This document shows positions 47,601-58,470 of a DNA stretch of 64,000 nt, one piece after another (position 1 is the first letter of the stretch; each line of letters begins with the position of its first letter). Source of the stretch: Strigamia acuminata (taxonomy: Eukaryota > Arthropoda > Chilopoda > Geophilomorpha > Linotaeniidae). Made by a program: the position numbers and the translations under genes. The stretch lies in NCBI GenBank assembly GCA_949358305.1, contig OX442319.1:2170001-2234000 (forward strand). Direction: 5' to 3'. Under the pieces are notes generated by a model. That model saw only the letters and a list, made by a program, of their open reading frames with translations. It was not told the DNA's origin and did no database searches.

Positions 47601-49446
47601 AGCTTGCTCTCGTGCTTTTGGCGGTTGCACATGCGTCACAGGTAGACAATTCCTTAGTGGACAGGTTAATTCCAAATACGTCATCAGACTTTTCTAATTT
47701 TGAAATGCCTTTAGCATTGAGATGGCCCATCCTCGAATGCCATGTGTCCATGGTTTGGGGCCGCTCCTGGTTTCTAACTTTCACATCATTGGCGTTTCCG
47801 CCGTTAGCTTTCGCTGTCGCATTAGCTTGGGGAATATTTGCAGGAGGTGTCTGAACCTCATTCCCCGCTTTCGGTAAATTAATCGCCGCAGGCGCTGACG
47901 TTTTCTCGCTCACTTGCGCACTCAAATTAGCTGCGGACGTCCCTTTATCCGACTTACTCAAACTTTTTAGTAATGCGTTCTTATAGTCTAAAATGGTTAG
48001 TAACGGTTGCACAAATCTTTCATCCTTTACAGATGATTTGATCAAGTCGAGGACAGCAGCCGCATTCTGTTGCGCAGTTAATGCAGCTGTGTTTACATTC
48101 CCAACCTCGATACGACAGTTAACTTTATACAATCTATTCGAAGTTCGAACTGCCGTAATCGATGGTTCCTCGATCTTATCTTTATAAATAAACATTTCCC
48201 CATTTTTGACAAATGTGCACATCCCAGCCTCATCGGTGCGTCCAAGTGAGATGAGATTCTTCCGAAAATTGGGTGCGAAGAAAACATTCTTCAAAGTAAT
48301 GTCCCTATGTCGGGTTCCATAAAGCGTGGTGATGACAACATTTCCGACTCCTTCGATTTTCGACTTGCCTTCACCTTGTTGTACGCTGAAGTTAGACAGC
48401 GGTCTAAAGTCCGAGAACCAACTCCGGTTGAAAGAGAAATGGTCGGTCGCCCCTGTGTCCACGTACCATTGAGAATCACAATTGCCGTGCGACACAAGGG
48501 ATAATGGCTGTGCAGGTTTTTCCTCCAATACTGCCGAGTATAAAGTGTGGGGCTCATCCGCATACGGGTCCAGCTGTGTGAGATTTGCTCTCTGTTGCCC
48601 TTTTCCACGGCCCCTGCCGCGTCCACTTCCTCGATTTAATTGGGCCGGCGAACCAGCAGCGGCAGGAAAAGTCCCAAAAGCTCCTTGCTGTTTTGGAGGC
48701 GACGGGCACTCTCTAGCGAAGTGACCCGTCCCTCCACAATTAAAACAAGTGCCCCGTGAGGGCCCAGCAGCTGTTGAAGGTTTCCCACGTGGTTTCCATT
48801 TTTGCTTGGCAAATAATGCAGTATTGTCCATTTGTTGAGTTAGGACACCGAATTCGTTGCTTGATTCGTAAAGGCGATTGTATTCGCCAAGCAACCTCTC
48901 TTTCACGTTTTTAGCCGTGAACTCAGCATCTTCCCAATGATACGCTGTCTGTTTAATGTTCTCATATTGTGGGGGTAAGTGGTCCAAATACTGGAAAGCG
49001 TGGAACTCGTCGGAGACGTCGATTTTCACGTCTTTTAATTCCGTGACCTTCCGATCGACTCGCCCCGTGAAAACGAGCATTTCCTCGCCTTCTAACATTT
49101 TCATGTTCAAAAAGTCACGGCGCAGTCGAGCGCGGCGTGCCCTCGTCGTCGGTTGATAAGCGTCTTTTAACGCTTCCCAGACTTTTGCAGCAGTGGGACA
49201 AGAGACGGCAATGACTTGCTGAGGTTCCGCGCAACTCATGCAAAGGGTTGACATGGCTTTGTCCTCTCGGACTTTGAAGTCCCTTTTCTCCTTTGCTGTG
49301 GCGGTGTCAGGCGGTTCTTTCTCCGTACCATCCACGTGGCCCCAAACACCGTTGTATTTGAGGAGCAGCTGGACCTGCACCGACCACGTAGCATAGTTCG
49401 TGCCGTCGAGTTTTTTAATATCCTTATAGTCGTCGTGTTTTGACAT
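44620..49446 (-). CDS. Copia gag-pol polyprotein (family 2, copy 2)
   Basis: 1,608 residues from the ATG at 49444-49446. The translation is identical to the copy at 34196-39022, including the zinc knuckle, protease DTG, integrase triad, YVDD and RNase H residues. Two intact, protein-identical copies imply a very recent duplication, ongoing homogenisation, or an assembly duplicate. Confidence 0.95.
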   Translation of the reverse strand: MSKHDDYKDIKKLDGTNYATWSVQVQLLLKYNGVWGHVDGTEKEPPDTATAKEKRDFKVREDKAMSTLCMSCAEPQQVIAVSCPTAAKVWEALKDAYQPTTRARRARLRRDFLNMKMLEGEEMLVFTGRVDRKVTELKDVKIDVSDEFHAFQYLDHLPPQYENIKQTAYHWEDAEFTAKNVKERLLGEYNRLYESSNEFGVLTQQMDNTALFAKQKWKPRGKPSTAAGPSRGTCFNCGGTGHFARECPSPPKQQGAFGTFPAAAGSPAQLNRGSGRGRGRGKGQQRANLTQLDPYADEPHTLYSAVLEEKPAQPLSLVSHGNCDSQWYVDTGATDHFSFNRSWFSDFRPLSNFSVQQGEGKSKIEGVGNVVITTLYGTRHRDITLKNVFFAPNFRKNLISLGRTDEAGMCTFVKNGEMFIYKDKIEEPSITAVRTSNRLYKVNCRIEVGNVNTAALTAQQNAAAVLDLIKSSVKDERFVQPLLTILDYKNALLKSLSKSDKGTSAANLSAQVSEKTSAPAAINLPKAGNEVQTPPANIPQANATAKANGGNANDVKVRNQERPQTMDTWHSRMGHLNAKGISKLEKSDDVFGINLSTKELSTCDACATAKSTRASFPPIVAISTKGILDIVHMDVWGKSQGPSLGGANYYFILVDDYSRYMWIIMMKTKGEVLGHFKRWLTEVERTTSKKVKCIKTDNGGEFISRDWDTYASKIGLKCIRTNAYSPEMNSMAERANRTIISGVRALMLENSFPYPLWAELATSIVYLKNRFPHQGIEGKTPYSIFFNKKLSLRHIKCIGSKTFVHVPSQTRKGKLEGRAWAGALVGYAISTRGYRIWDPKTNQVFASKHVRIFEDSYWYEIGKRLQTPVRQPQGGSKEFKSFGYSSSDTEEDDDDSVVPVGQPPPFMPPPIPPHIPPPIPPRTPGPALRPNVQRTIELPAIGVDPIGDDEEIGGAQGIDGDNPVEEIGGAKGDDENFLNVYPDDDEDPDLAPPPGVQTRRGSGKKGKVKEKETPDPMLLPLDMTKWRRIQSVRKAGATAGKVDVVYFSPNDDKLRSRTDVARWCDGEGYAYDPNLFDFKTLEGEEPLPFAGFCAVEPDTYEEAIEGINKPYWEGAMKDEIDIFDEREVYREIDKPKDVQLLGTKWIYKMKRDHTGAIQRYRARLVAQGFKQRPGIDFTEVFSPVVNFVLVIVFFCTLVVLKGWRDVHIDIKAAYLYGDLDTVQYCEVPKGYRTAKNRHKCWMLLKALYGLHQSGRMWYQALHDCLLQLGFEPMLGLNCVYSLDNEAVIIFYVDDIVLFSRDDYVEKCVLKWIRGFFDIVDLGPVTLLLGIEFDRSGGRIRIHQRKYIEKLCKMYGVDPCHRVRVPVTPGTMIQQVKEGERVNTVFPYRNLVGSLLFIASRTRPDILFSVIVLSQYNEKHSARHVGMLMQVLRYLGNTPNYAIDLSNCRNDSLTVYTDASFALDQDKRRSFGGHIVYLGGVPISWNCHKQTMTSLSIMESEFLAVVDGVKDIIWLHRLYDADIMFCVERATPCVYADSMPAIQYTKNRIENRANKHIDVKLHFVRDWFEKGTFSIRHIAGVLNVADILTKWLAKPRLNTLCEHIFVMDK

Positions 49447-50618
49447 CACGACGACACAATGCACAATAATAATGAAGGATGCACGAAAAATCACTAAATT
49501 CGGAAATTATTCCGCACAAAACACTTCACTCAAAACAAATCACACAGTGCACACTTGTCACCCACCAAAAATGAAGGCGAAAAAACAATTCCACCCGTGG
49601 GCAAACCGCTATAAGAGCGGCGAGCAAACCTTGACTGGTCGTTCCCCAACTCTTCCGTCCGACCACCTGGGGTCGCGGGATCGGTTGGGTGGCCGTGAAC
49701 AAGCCCAGACAAGAATACAGTGCCACGTGCCCGACTGGACGTAGGGTGGCACCGATACTAAGAGGGAAACCCGAACAAAAACTTAAATGTAACAGAGTTT
49801 CACGACAAAATGGTAAATACACTTTTGCGTTGTTAAGATGGGCGGATTGCGGGATCCGATCGTCGCAATCGCTTCCGTCCAACGTAGAACGTTGTTTAGA
49901 CGTTATCGGTGCGCGGAAATGGGGCTGACGCGCTACCGCTCGCACACGTCCGTGCAAGGCGGGAAAAAACGATCCAAAATCGTCGTCGCGCCCGTCCGCG
50001 CCTTCGTGTAGCACTCCGGGGTGCAAAACACGGCTTTTCCGGTCAAATATTGTCGTGTACGCAGACTTATGCGTACAGAGACATTCGAAATTGGTTTCCA
50101 CCGTCGACGGCGATGAAAATCCAAACAAAAATGGCCGCTGGTGAGGATTTGTTCTCCACCGGCGATCCACTGCTGATTTCCGATCGTTTTCGGTAATTTT
50201 CGCCTGATTCGGGGCGAAAATGCGTCGTATCGACGTTGATTCTCGTTGTTTCGGCGAGAATAATCGTCGTCTCGGCAAAAAGCTGGCGTCTGGGCGTGTA
50301 TCGGCCCGAAAACACGTCGTTGCTACGTCGGCTGCACCGCCGAATCCAAAATGGCCGCCGAAGAAAATTTGCTTCGTAACGGCGTGGAAAAGTGCTTATT
50401 TCGCACTGAAAATAAATATCTCGACACTGCTTACTGTCGTAATAGTCCGTTGTACTGTCCGCACACACAATCCCGACGATTTGAAAAAGTTGGCGAAGTT
50501 ATTTCGCACGTCGCCGGCGATTCGTGTCTGCAACGATCTCGGCCGACGTCCTGCACTCGTTTCGTCTCGAAATGTTCCGGAAAACTCCCAAAAACTGCTG
50601 GCCTTATCGTCGCACAGC
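49447..50618 (-). other. 5' leader of copia family 2, copy 2
   Basis: Same GC-rich leader as in copy 1; no gene recognised. Confidence 0.6.
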
Positions 50619-50629
50619 CTCTGCTACCA
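50619..50629 (-). other. tRNA primer-binding site, copia family 2 copy 2
   Basis: TGGTAGCAGAG on the minus strand, 2 nt from the 5' LTR; complementary to the initiator tRNA-Met 3' end. Confidence 0.8.
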
Positions 50630-50631
50630 CT

Positions 50632-51108
50632 TGTGAGGTTATTCCCGGCAATTCTGCAAACGAAATCAAAAGAAACATCAGTTGAAACGGTGCGCGAAAC
50701 CGACATGCGTGCGCCATCTTTTATTCGTGAGAATATCTGGTGATACACGGTTAGAGGCTATTTGCCTTCTCAAACAACGTAGGATAAATCATTGTCAAGT
50801 TTCCAATGATTTGTCCTTAACAATCGCAAGTAAAAACACCGACATTAATAATCGATAAACCAAGGAAAAAGGATAAAACACAAATCGCTTTTTCAAGCAG
50901 ACGACATCAGGGACGTGTGCTGTAAAGAAGAGAATATTCAACCGCGGTACATAACAAGCATTGATAAAAATCGTTATCGGTTGAACACTGGATCGGGACA
51001 TTAATTTACAACACACTTGTTACACATACTCGGAAATTGTGTAACCAATAAATCACGTAACACAGGAACAAATATTTAAGCACTTCAAAATGGGTTTGCA
51101 ACCCAACA
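50632..51108 (-). repeat. 5' LTR of copia family 2, copy 2
   Basis: 477 bp, corresponding to 40208-40684 and carrying the same A (50819) that distinguishes it from the 3' LTR. Confidence 0.93.
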
Positions 51109-51116
51109 GTACTGAT

Positions 51117-54100
51117 GTGAACGACCATACCACGCTGAAAACACCGGTTCTCGTCCGATCCCCGAAGTTAAGCAGCATCGGGTCTGGTTAGTACTTGGAT
51201 GGGTGACCGCCTGGGAATCCCAGATGCCGTTCTCTTCGTTTTTATTTTTTTACTTTTTGCATTTTCAATTTTGTTTGCTGAGTGTGCATTATTACTAAAA
51301 TTCACAGCTTGTACTGATGTGAACGACCATACCACGCTGAAAACACCGGTTCTCGTCCGATCCCCGAAGTTAAGCAGCATCGGGTCTGGTTAGTACTTGG
51401 ATGGGTGACCGCCTGGGAATCCCAGATGTTGTTCTCTTCATTTTTATTTTTTTACTTTTTGCATTTTTAATTTTGTTTGCTGATCATTCAGTATAACTAA
51501 AATTATTAGCTCTTACTGATGTGAACGACCATACCATGCTGAATACACCGGTTCTCGTCCGACCCCCGAAGTTAAGCAGCATCGGGTCTGGTTAGTACTT
51601 GGATGGGTGACCGCCTGGGAATCCCAGATGTCGTTCTCTTCGTTTTTATTTTTTTACTTTTTGCATTTTCAATTTTGTTTGCTGATCATTCAGTATAACT
51701 AAAATTATTAGCTCTTACTGATGTGAACGACCATACCATGCTGAAAACACCGGTTCTCGTCCGATCCCCGAAGTTAAGCAGCATCGGGTCTGGTTAGTAC
51801 TTGGATGGGTGACCGTCTGGGAATCCCAGATGTCGTTCTCTTCGTTTTTATTTTTTTACTTTTTGCATTTTCAATTTTGTTTGCTGAGTGTGCATTATTA
51901 CTAAAATTCACAGCTTGTACTGATGTGAACGACCATACCACGCTGAAAACACCGGTTCTCGTCCGATCCCCGAAGTTAAGCAGCATCGGGTCTGGTTAGT
52001 ACTTGGATGGGTGACCGCCTGGGAATCCCAGATGTTGTTCTCTTCATTTTTATTTTTTTACTTTTTGCATTTTTAATTTTGTTTGCTGATCATTCAGTAT
52101 AACTAAAATTATTAGCTCTTACTGATGTGAACGACCATACCATGCTGAATACACCGGTTCTCGTCCGACCCCCGAAGTTAAGCAGCATCGGGTCTGGTTA
52201 GTACTTGGATGGGTGACCGCCTGGGTATCCCAGATGTCGTTCTCTTCGTTTTTATTTTTTTACTTTTTGCATTTTTAATTTTGTTTGCTGATCATTCAGT
52301 ATAACTAAAATTATTAGCTCTTACTGATGTGAACGACCATACCATGCTGAATACACCGGTTCTCGTCCGACCCCCGAAGTTAAGCAGCATCGGGTCTGGT
52401 TAGTACTTGGATGGGTGACCGCCTGGGAATCCCAGATGTCGTTCTCTTCGTTTTTATTTTTTTACTTTTTGCATTTTCAATTTTGTTTGCTGATCATTCA
52501 GTATAACTAAAATTATTAGCTCTTACTGATGTGAACGACCATACCATGCTGAAAACACCGGTTCTCGTCCGATCCCCGAAGTTAAGCAGCATCGGGTCTG
52601 GTTAGTACTTGGATGGGTGACCGTCTGGGAATCCCAGATGTCGTTCTCTTCGTTTTTATTTTTTTACTTTTTGCATTTTCAATTTTGTTTGCTGAGTGTG
52701 CATTATTACTAAAATTCACAGCTTGTACTGATGTGAACGACCATACCACGCTGAAAACACCGGTTCTCGTCCGATCCTCGAAGTTAAGCAGCATCGGGTC
52801 TGGTTAGTACTTGGATGGGTGACCGCCTGGGAATCCCAGATGTTGTTCTCTTCATTTTTATTTTTTTACTTTTTGCATTTTTAATTTTGTTTGCTGATCA
52901 TTCAGTATAACTAAAATTATTAGCTCTTACTGATGTGAACGACCATACCATGCTGAATACACCGGTTCTCGTCCGACCCCCGAAGTTAAGCAGCATCGGG
53001 TCTGGTTAGTACTTGGATGGGTGACCGCCTGGGTATCCCAGATGTCGTTCTCTTCGTTTTTATTTTTTTACTTTTTGCATTTTCAATTTTGTTTGCTGAG
53101 TGTGCATTATTACTAAAATTCACAGCTTGTACTGATGTGAACGACCATACCACGCTGAAAACACCGGTTCTCGTCCGATCCCCGAAGTTAAGCAGCATCG
53201 GGTCTGGTTAGTACTTGGATGGGTGACCGCCTGGGAATCCCAGATGTCGTTCTCTTCGTTTTTATTTTTTTACTTTTTGCATTTTCAATTTTGTTTGCTG
53301 ATCATTCAGTATAACTAAAATTATTAGCTCTTACTGATGTGAACGACCATACCATGCTGAAAACACCGGTTCTCGTCCGATCCCCGAAGTTAAGCAGCAT
53401 CGGGTCTGGTTAGTACTTGGATGGGTGACCGTCTGGGAATCCCAGATGTCGTTCTCTTCGTTTTTATTTTTTTACTTTTTGCATTTTCAATTTTGTTTGC
53501 TGAGTGTGCATTATTACTAAAATTCACAGCTTGTACTGATGTGAACGACCATACCACGCTGAAAACACCGGTTCTCGTCCGATCCCCGAAGTTAAGCAGC
53601 ATCGGGTCTGGTTAGTACTTGGATGGGTGACCGCCTGGGAATCCCAGATGTTGTTCTCTTCATTTTTATTTTTTTACTTTTTGCATTTTTAATTTTGTTT
53701 GCTGATCATTCAGTATAACTAAAATTATTAGCTCTTACTGATGTGAACGACCATACCATGCTGAATACACCGGTTCTCGTCCGACCCCCAAAGTTAAGCA
53801 GCATCGGGTCTGGTTAGTACTTGGATGGGTGACCGCCTGGGTATCCCAGATGTCGTTCTCTTCGTTTTTATTTTTTTACTTTTTGCATTTTAAATTTTGT
53901 TTGCTGAGTGTGCATTATTACTAAAATTCACAGCTTGTACTGATGTGAACGACCATACCACGCTGAAAACACCGGTTCTCGTCCGATCCCCGAAGTTAAG
54001 CAGCATCGGGTCTGGTTAGTACTTGGATGGGTGACCGCCTGGGAATCCCAGATGTCGTTCTCTTCGTTTTTATTTTTTTACTTTTTGCATTTTCAATTTT

Positions 54101-57100
54101 GTTTGCTGATCATTCAGTATAACTAAAATTATTAGCTCTTACTGATGTGAACGACCATACCATGCTGAAAACACCGGTTCTCGTCCGATCCCCGAAGTTA
54201 AGCAGCATCGGGTCTGGTTAGTACTTGGATGGGTGACCGTCTGGGAATCCCAGATGTCGTTCTCTTCGTTTTTATTTTTTTACTTTTTGCATTTTCAATT
54301 TTGTTTGCTGAGTGTGCATTATTACTAAAATTCACAGCTTGTACTGATGTGAACGACCATACCACGCTGAAAACACCGGTTCTCGTCCGATCCCCGAAGT
54401 TAAGCAGCATCGGGTCTGGTTAGTACTTGGATGGGTGACCGCCTGGGAATCCCAGATGTCGTTCTCTTCGTTTTCATTTTTTTACTTTTTGCATTTTCAA
54501 TTTTGTTTGCTGAGTGTGCATTATTATTAAAATTCACAGCTTGTACTGATGTGAACGACCATACCACGCTGAAAACACCGGTTCTCGTCCGATCCCCGAA
54601 GTTAAGCAGCATCGGGTCTGGTTAGTACTTGGATGGGTGACCGCCTGGGAATCCCAGATGTCGTTCTCTTCGTTTTTATTTTTTTACTTTTTGCATTTTC
54701 AATTTTGTTTGCTGAGTGTGCATTATTACTAAAATTCACAGCTTGTACTGATGTGAACGACCATACCACGCTAAAAACACCGGTTCTCGTCCGATCCCCG
54801 AAGTTAAGCAGCATCGGGTCTGGATAGTACTTGGATGGGTGACCGCCTGGGAATCCCAGATGTCGTATTCTTCATTTTTATTTTTTTAGTTTTTGCATTT
54901 TCAATTTTGTTTGCTGATCATTCAGTATAACTAAAATTATTAGCTCTTACAGATGTGAACAACCATACCACGCTGAAAACACCGGTTCTCGTCCGATCCC
55001 CGAAGTTAAGCAGCATCGGGTCTGGTTAGTACTTGGATGGGTGACCGCCTGGGAATCCCAGATGTTGTTCTCTTCATTTTTATTTTTTTACTTTTTGCAT
55101 TTTCAATTTTGTTTGCTGAGTGTGCATTATTACTAAAATTCACAGCTTGTACTGATGTGAACGACCATACCACGCTGAAAACACCGGTTCTCGTCCGATC
55201 CCCGAAGTTAAGCAGCATCGGGTCTGGTTAGTACTTGGATGGGTGACCGCCTGGGAATCCCAGATGTCGTTCTCTTCGTTTTTATTTTTTACTTTTTGCA
55301 TTTTCAATTTTGTTTGCTGAGTGTGCATTATTACTAAAATTCACAGCTTGTACTGATGTGAACGACCATACCACGCTGAAAACACCGGTTCTCGTCCGAT
55401 CCCCGAAGTTAAGCAGCATCGGGTCTGATTAGTACTTGGATGGGTGACCGCCTGGGAATCCCAGATGTCGTTCTCTTCGTTTTCATTTTTTTACTTTTTG
55501 CATTTTCAATTTTGTTTGCTGAGTGTGCATTATTATTAAAATTCACAGCTTGTACTGATGTGAACGACCATACCACGCTGAAAACACCGGTTCTCGTCCG
55601 ATCCCCGAAGTTAAGCAGCATCGGGTCTGGTTAGTACTTGGATGGGTGACCGCCTGGGAATCCCAGATGTCGTTCTCTTCGTTTTTATTTTTTTTACTTT
55701 TTGCATTTTCAATTTTGTTTGCTGAGTGTGCATTATTACTAAAATTCACAGCTTGTACTGATGTGAACGACCATACCACGCTGAAAACACCGGTTCTCGT
55801 CCGATCCCCGAAGTTAAGCAGCATCGGGTCTGGTTAGTACTTGGATGGGTGACCGCCTGGGAATCCCAGATGTCGTTCTCTTCGTTTTTATTTTTTTACT
55901 TTTTGCATTTTCAATTTTGTTTGCAGAGTGTGCATTATTACTAAAATTCACAGCTTGTACTGATGTGAACGACCATACCACGCTGAAAACACCGGTTCTC
56001 GTCCGATCCCCGAAGTTAAGCAGCATCGGTTCTGGTTAGTACTTGGATGGGTGACCGCCTGGGAATCCCAGATGTCGTTCTCTTCGTTTTTATTTTTTTA
56101 CTTTTTGCATTTTCAATTTTGTTTGCTGAGTGTGCATTATTACTAAAATTCACAGCTTGTACTGATGTGAACGACCATACCACGCTGAAAACACCGGTTC
56201 TCGTCCGATCCCCGAAGTTAAGCAGCATCGGGTCTGGTTAGTACTTGGATGGGTGACCGCCTGGGAATCCCAGATGTCGTTCTCTTCGTTTTTATTTTTT
56301 TACTTTTTGCATTTTCAATTTTGTTTGCTGAGTGTGCATTATTACTAAAATTCACAGCTTGTACTGATGTGAACGACCATACCACGCTGAAAACACCGGT
56401 TCTCGTCCGATCCCCGAAGTTAAGCAGCATCGGGTCTGGTTAGTACTTGGATGGGTGACCGCCTGGGAATCCCAGATGTCGTTCTCTTCGTTTTTATTTT
56501 TTTCCTTTTTGCATTTTCAATTTTGTTTGCTGAGTGTGCATTATTACTAAAATTCACAGCTTGTACTGATGTGAACGACCATACCACGCTGAAAACACCG
56601 GTTCTCGTCCGATCCCCGAAGTTAAGCAGCATCGGGTCTGGTTAGTACTTGGATGGGTGACCGCCTGGGAATCCCAGATGTCGTTCTCTTCATTTTTATT
56701 TTTTTAGTTTTTGCATTTTCAATTTTGTTTGCTGATCATTCAGTATAACTAAAATTATTAGCTCTTACAGATGTGAACAACCATACCACGCTGAAAACAC
56801 CGGTTCTCGTCTGATCCCCGAAGTTAAGCAGCATCGGGTCTGGTTAGTACTTGGATGGGTGACCGCCTGGGAATCCCAGATGTTGTTCTCTTCATTTTTA
56901 TTTTTTTACTTTTTGCATTTTCAATTTTGTTTGCTGATCATTCAGTATAACTAAAATTACTAGCTCTTACTGATGTGAACGACCATACCATGCTGAAAAC
57001 ACCGGTTCTCGTCCGATCCCCGAAGTTAAGCAGCATCGGGTCTGGTTAGTACTTGGATGGGTGACCGCCTGGGAATCCCAGATGTCGTTCTCTTCGTTTT

Positions 57101-57496
57101 TATTTTTTTACTTTTTGCATTTTCAATTTTGTTTGCTGAGTGTGCATTATTACTAAAATTCACAGCTTGTACTGATGTGAACGACCATACCACGCTGAAA
57201 ACACCGGTTCTCGTCCGATCCCCGAAGTTAAGCAGCATCGGGTCTGGTTAGTACTTGGATGGGTGACCGCCTGTGAATCCCAGATGTCGTTCTCTTCATT
57301 TTTATTTTTTTACTTTTTGCATTTTCAATTTTGTTTGCTGATCATTCAGTATAACTAAAATTATTAGCTCTTACTGATGTGAACGACCATACCATGCTGA
57401 AAACACCGGTTCTCGTCCGATCCCCGAAGTTAAGCAGCATCGGGTCTGGTTAGTACTTGGATGGGTGACCGCCTGGGAATCCCAGATGTCGTTCTC
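51117..57496 (+). rRNA. Array block 3: 32 full-length 5S rRNA genes
   Basis: Starts at 51117 + 202k (k = 0-31), with a temporary 1-bp shift around 55.3-55.7 kb from T-tract length changes. The first 17 units duplicate block 2. After about 54.47 kb the units are mostly A type with new variants (TTCGTTTTCATT, ATTATTATTAAAATTC). Some B spacers are followed by ACAGATGTGAACAACC and C at nt 17, which looks like a B spacer joined to an A-like gene. Confidence 0.94.
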
Positions 57497-57580
57497 TTCG
57501 TTTTTATTTTTTTACTTTTTGCATTTTCAATTTTGTTTGCTGATCATTCAGTATAACTAAAATTATTAGCTCTTACTGAT

Positions 57581-57654
57581 GTGATCGACCATACCATGCT
57601 GAAAACACCGGTTCTCGTCCGATCCCCGAAGTTAAGCAGCATCGGGTCTGGTTA
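57581..57654 (+). pseudogene. 5S rRNA gene, 5' part, split by pogo-like element
   Basis: Nucleotides 1-74 of a B-type gene, ending GGTCTGGTTA. The rest (nt 73-118) resumes at 60719, with TA duplicated. The 3-kb insertion separates box A from box C. Confidence 0.9.
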
Positions 57655-57686
57655 CCGTCTTCCCCCGAACATAACGTCATGACGTT
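57655..57686 (+). repeat. Left terminal inverted repeat of pogo-like element
   Basis: 32 bp, starts CCGTCTTCCCCCG and ends in the palindrome AACGTCATGACGTT (57673-57686). Beyond it the two ends diverge. A second, one-mismatch palindrome lies at 57727-57740. Confidence 0.92.
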
Positions 57687-57754
57687 GTGTTCGAATACAA
57701 CGACACCTGACGTTTTATTCGAACACTACGTCATGACGTTATATTCGTACTTTT

Positions 57755-58021
57755 TCATGCAACTTCTGAAAAATCAGAAGTTGAGTACATTCCGTCTAAG
57801 CATTTTCGGATTTCCTTCACGACATTCGTAACAATATTTCTTTTTTCTCTTATAATAATATCCGTAACAATACTTCTTCCTATTTTATATTTCTCACTCA
57901 ATTCGCGATACGATGTGTTAGTTGTTAAGTAATCAAAATGTGTGCACGATTGCAGCGCTGGCTTGTTTCTTCGCACTTTCCATGATACGTGTCTAAAACG
58001 CAGACTGAATACACATTCCAA
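57755..58021 (-). pseudogene. HTH-like open frame, possible transposase relic
   Basis: An 88-codon minus-strand frame ending in TGA at 57755-57757. It contains TSYRELSEKYKIGRSIVTDI, which resembles the helix-turn-helix at the N-terminus of pogo/Tigger (psq, CENP-B N) or Harbinger-type transposases. There is no ATG before this motif, so it is either a decayed piece, an exon, or chance. It lies back to back with the HIRAN-side sequence, which would allow a shared bidirectional promoter if both are real. The family is not settled. Confidence 0.3.
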
Positions 58022-58072
58022 ATGTGCATATTACGTATCTTACACATTCCAAACGTGCATGTTATGTATTTT
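58011..58072 (+). repeat. 31-bp imperfect tandem duplication upstream of the HIRAN gene
   Basis: 58011-58041 and 58042-58072, each starting ACACATTCCAAA and containing GTGCAT and ACGTAT or ATGTAT. It ends next to TTTTACAG, which could be a 3' splice site. It lies between the minus-strand HTH-like frame and the HIRAN start. Confidence 0.75.
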
Positions 58073-58125
58073 ACAGATGTATTTATTTAGGTGTTGCACA
58101 CTTCTGTGAACAGTGCTGTGAAGAA

Positions 58126-58470
58126 ATGTCTGAATTCAAGTTAGCTAGTGTTGTCAGAGGATATCATATTTATAAATCAATTTGGGAAGCGAAAATTGGA
58201 GAGAAATTAGAGTGTCGTTTAGAGGAAACCAATAAACACTGTAAGTTTGCAGTTGCAGTATTCAAGCCCGATGATTTGGTTACTGTTTTGGGTCATGTTC
58301 CGAGAGATCAAACAACAACATTTCACAAATTTATTAAAAATGGAGGCCATATAACCTGTGAAATAACAGGTAAACGAAAGGGTTCAAACCGTAAAGGATT
58401 AGAATTACCGTGTTGTTATTACTTCTCTGGAACAGAGAAGACTGTAAAACAATTGAAAAACAATTTGTAA
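58126..58470 (+). CDS. HIRAN-domain protein carried by the transposon
   Basis: 114 residues from ATG at 58126 (MSEFKLASVVRGYHIYKS) to TAA. The frame is open further upstream to 58024 but has no other ATG. Visible HIRAN features are the VVRGYHIY strand, GEKLECRLEETN, FAVAVFKPDD, LGHVPRDQTTTFHKF, GGHITCEITGKRKG and KGLELPC. HIRAN domains (as in HLTF and Rad5-type proteins) bind DNA, in HLTF the 3' single-strand end. This stand-alone small form resembles HIRAN proteins I associate with invertebrate genomes. A polyadenylation signal AATAAA lies at 58501. Its position inside the inverted repeats, tail to tail with the transposase, suggests a role in transposition or repair of excision sites; that role is inference. 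Confidence 0.75.
   Translation: MSEFKLASVVRGYHIYKSIWEAKIGEKLECRLEETNKHCKFAVAVFKPDDLVTVLGHVPRDQTTTFHKFIKNGGHITCEITGKRKGSNRKGLELPCCYYFSGTEKTVKQLKNNL

Larger units (their letters stand above)
44125..51108 (-). mobile_element. Ty1/copia retrotransposon (family 2), complete, copy 2
   Basis: Same 6,984-bp structure as the element at 33701-40684, shifted by 10,424 bp. LTRs are 44125-44601 and 50632-51108, with GTACT duplications at 44120-44124 and 51109-51113. It has the same inter-LTR mismatch (44312 T, 50819 A) and the same flanking 5S variants, so it arose by segmental duplication, not by a second insertion. Confidence 0.95.
33620..54467. repeat. Tandem duplication of a 10,424-bp segment (copia element + 17 5S units)
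   Basis: 33620-44043 and 44044-54467 match throughout what I compared, including the retrotransposon, its reading frame and rare 5S variants such as TGCCGTTCTC (40801, 51225), GATCCTCGAAG and GACCCCCAAAG. The left junction lies between 33417 and about 33620, because TTCTTTTCG at 33412 differs from TTCTCTTCG in the second copy. The right junction is at TTTGTTTTTA (44044) against TTCGTTTTCA (54468). Both junctions are in 5S units. Confidence 0.85.

Noticed and set aside
44125-51108. Second copia family 2 element as an independent insertion at the same site
   Set aside because: The flanking 5S variants and the inter-LTR mismatch are duplicated with it, so one insertion was copied as part of a larger segment.
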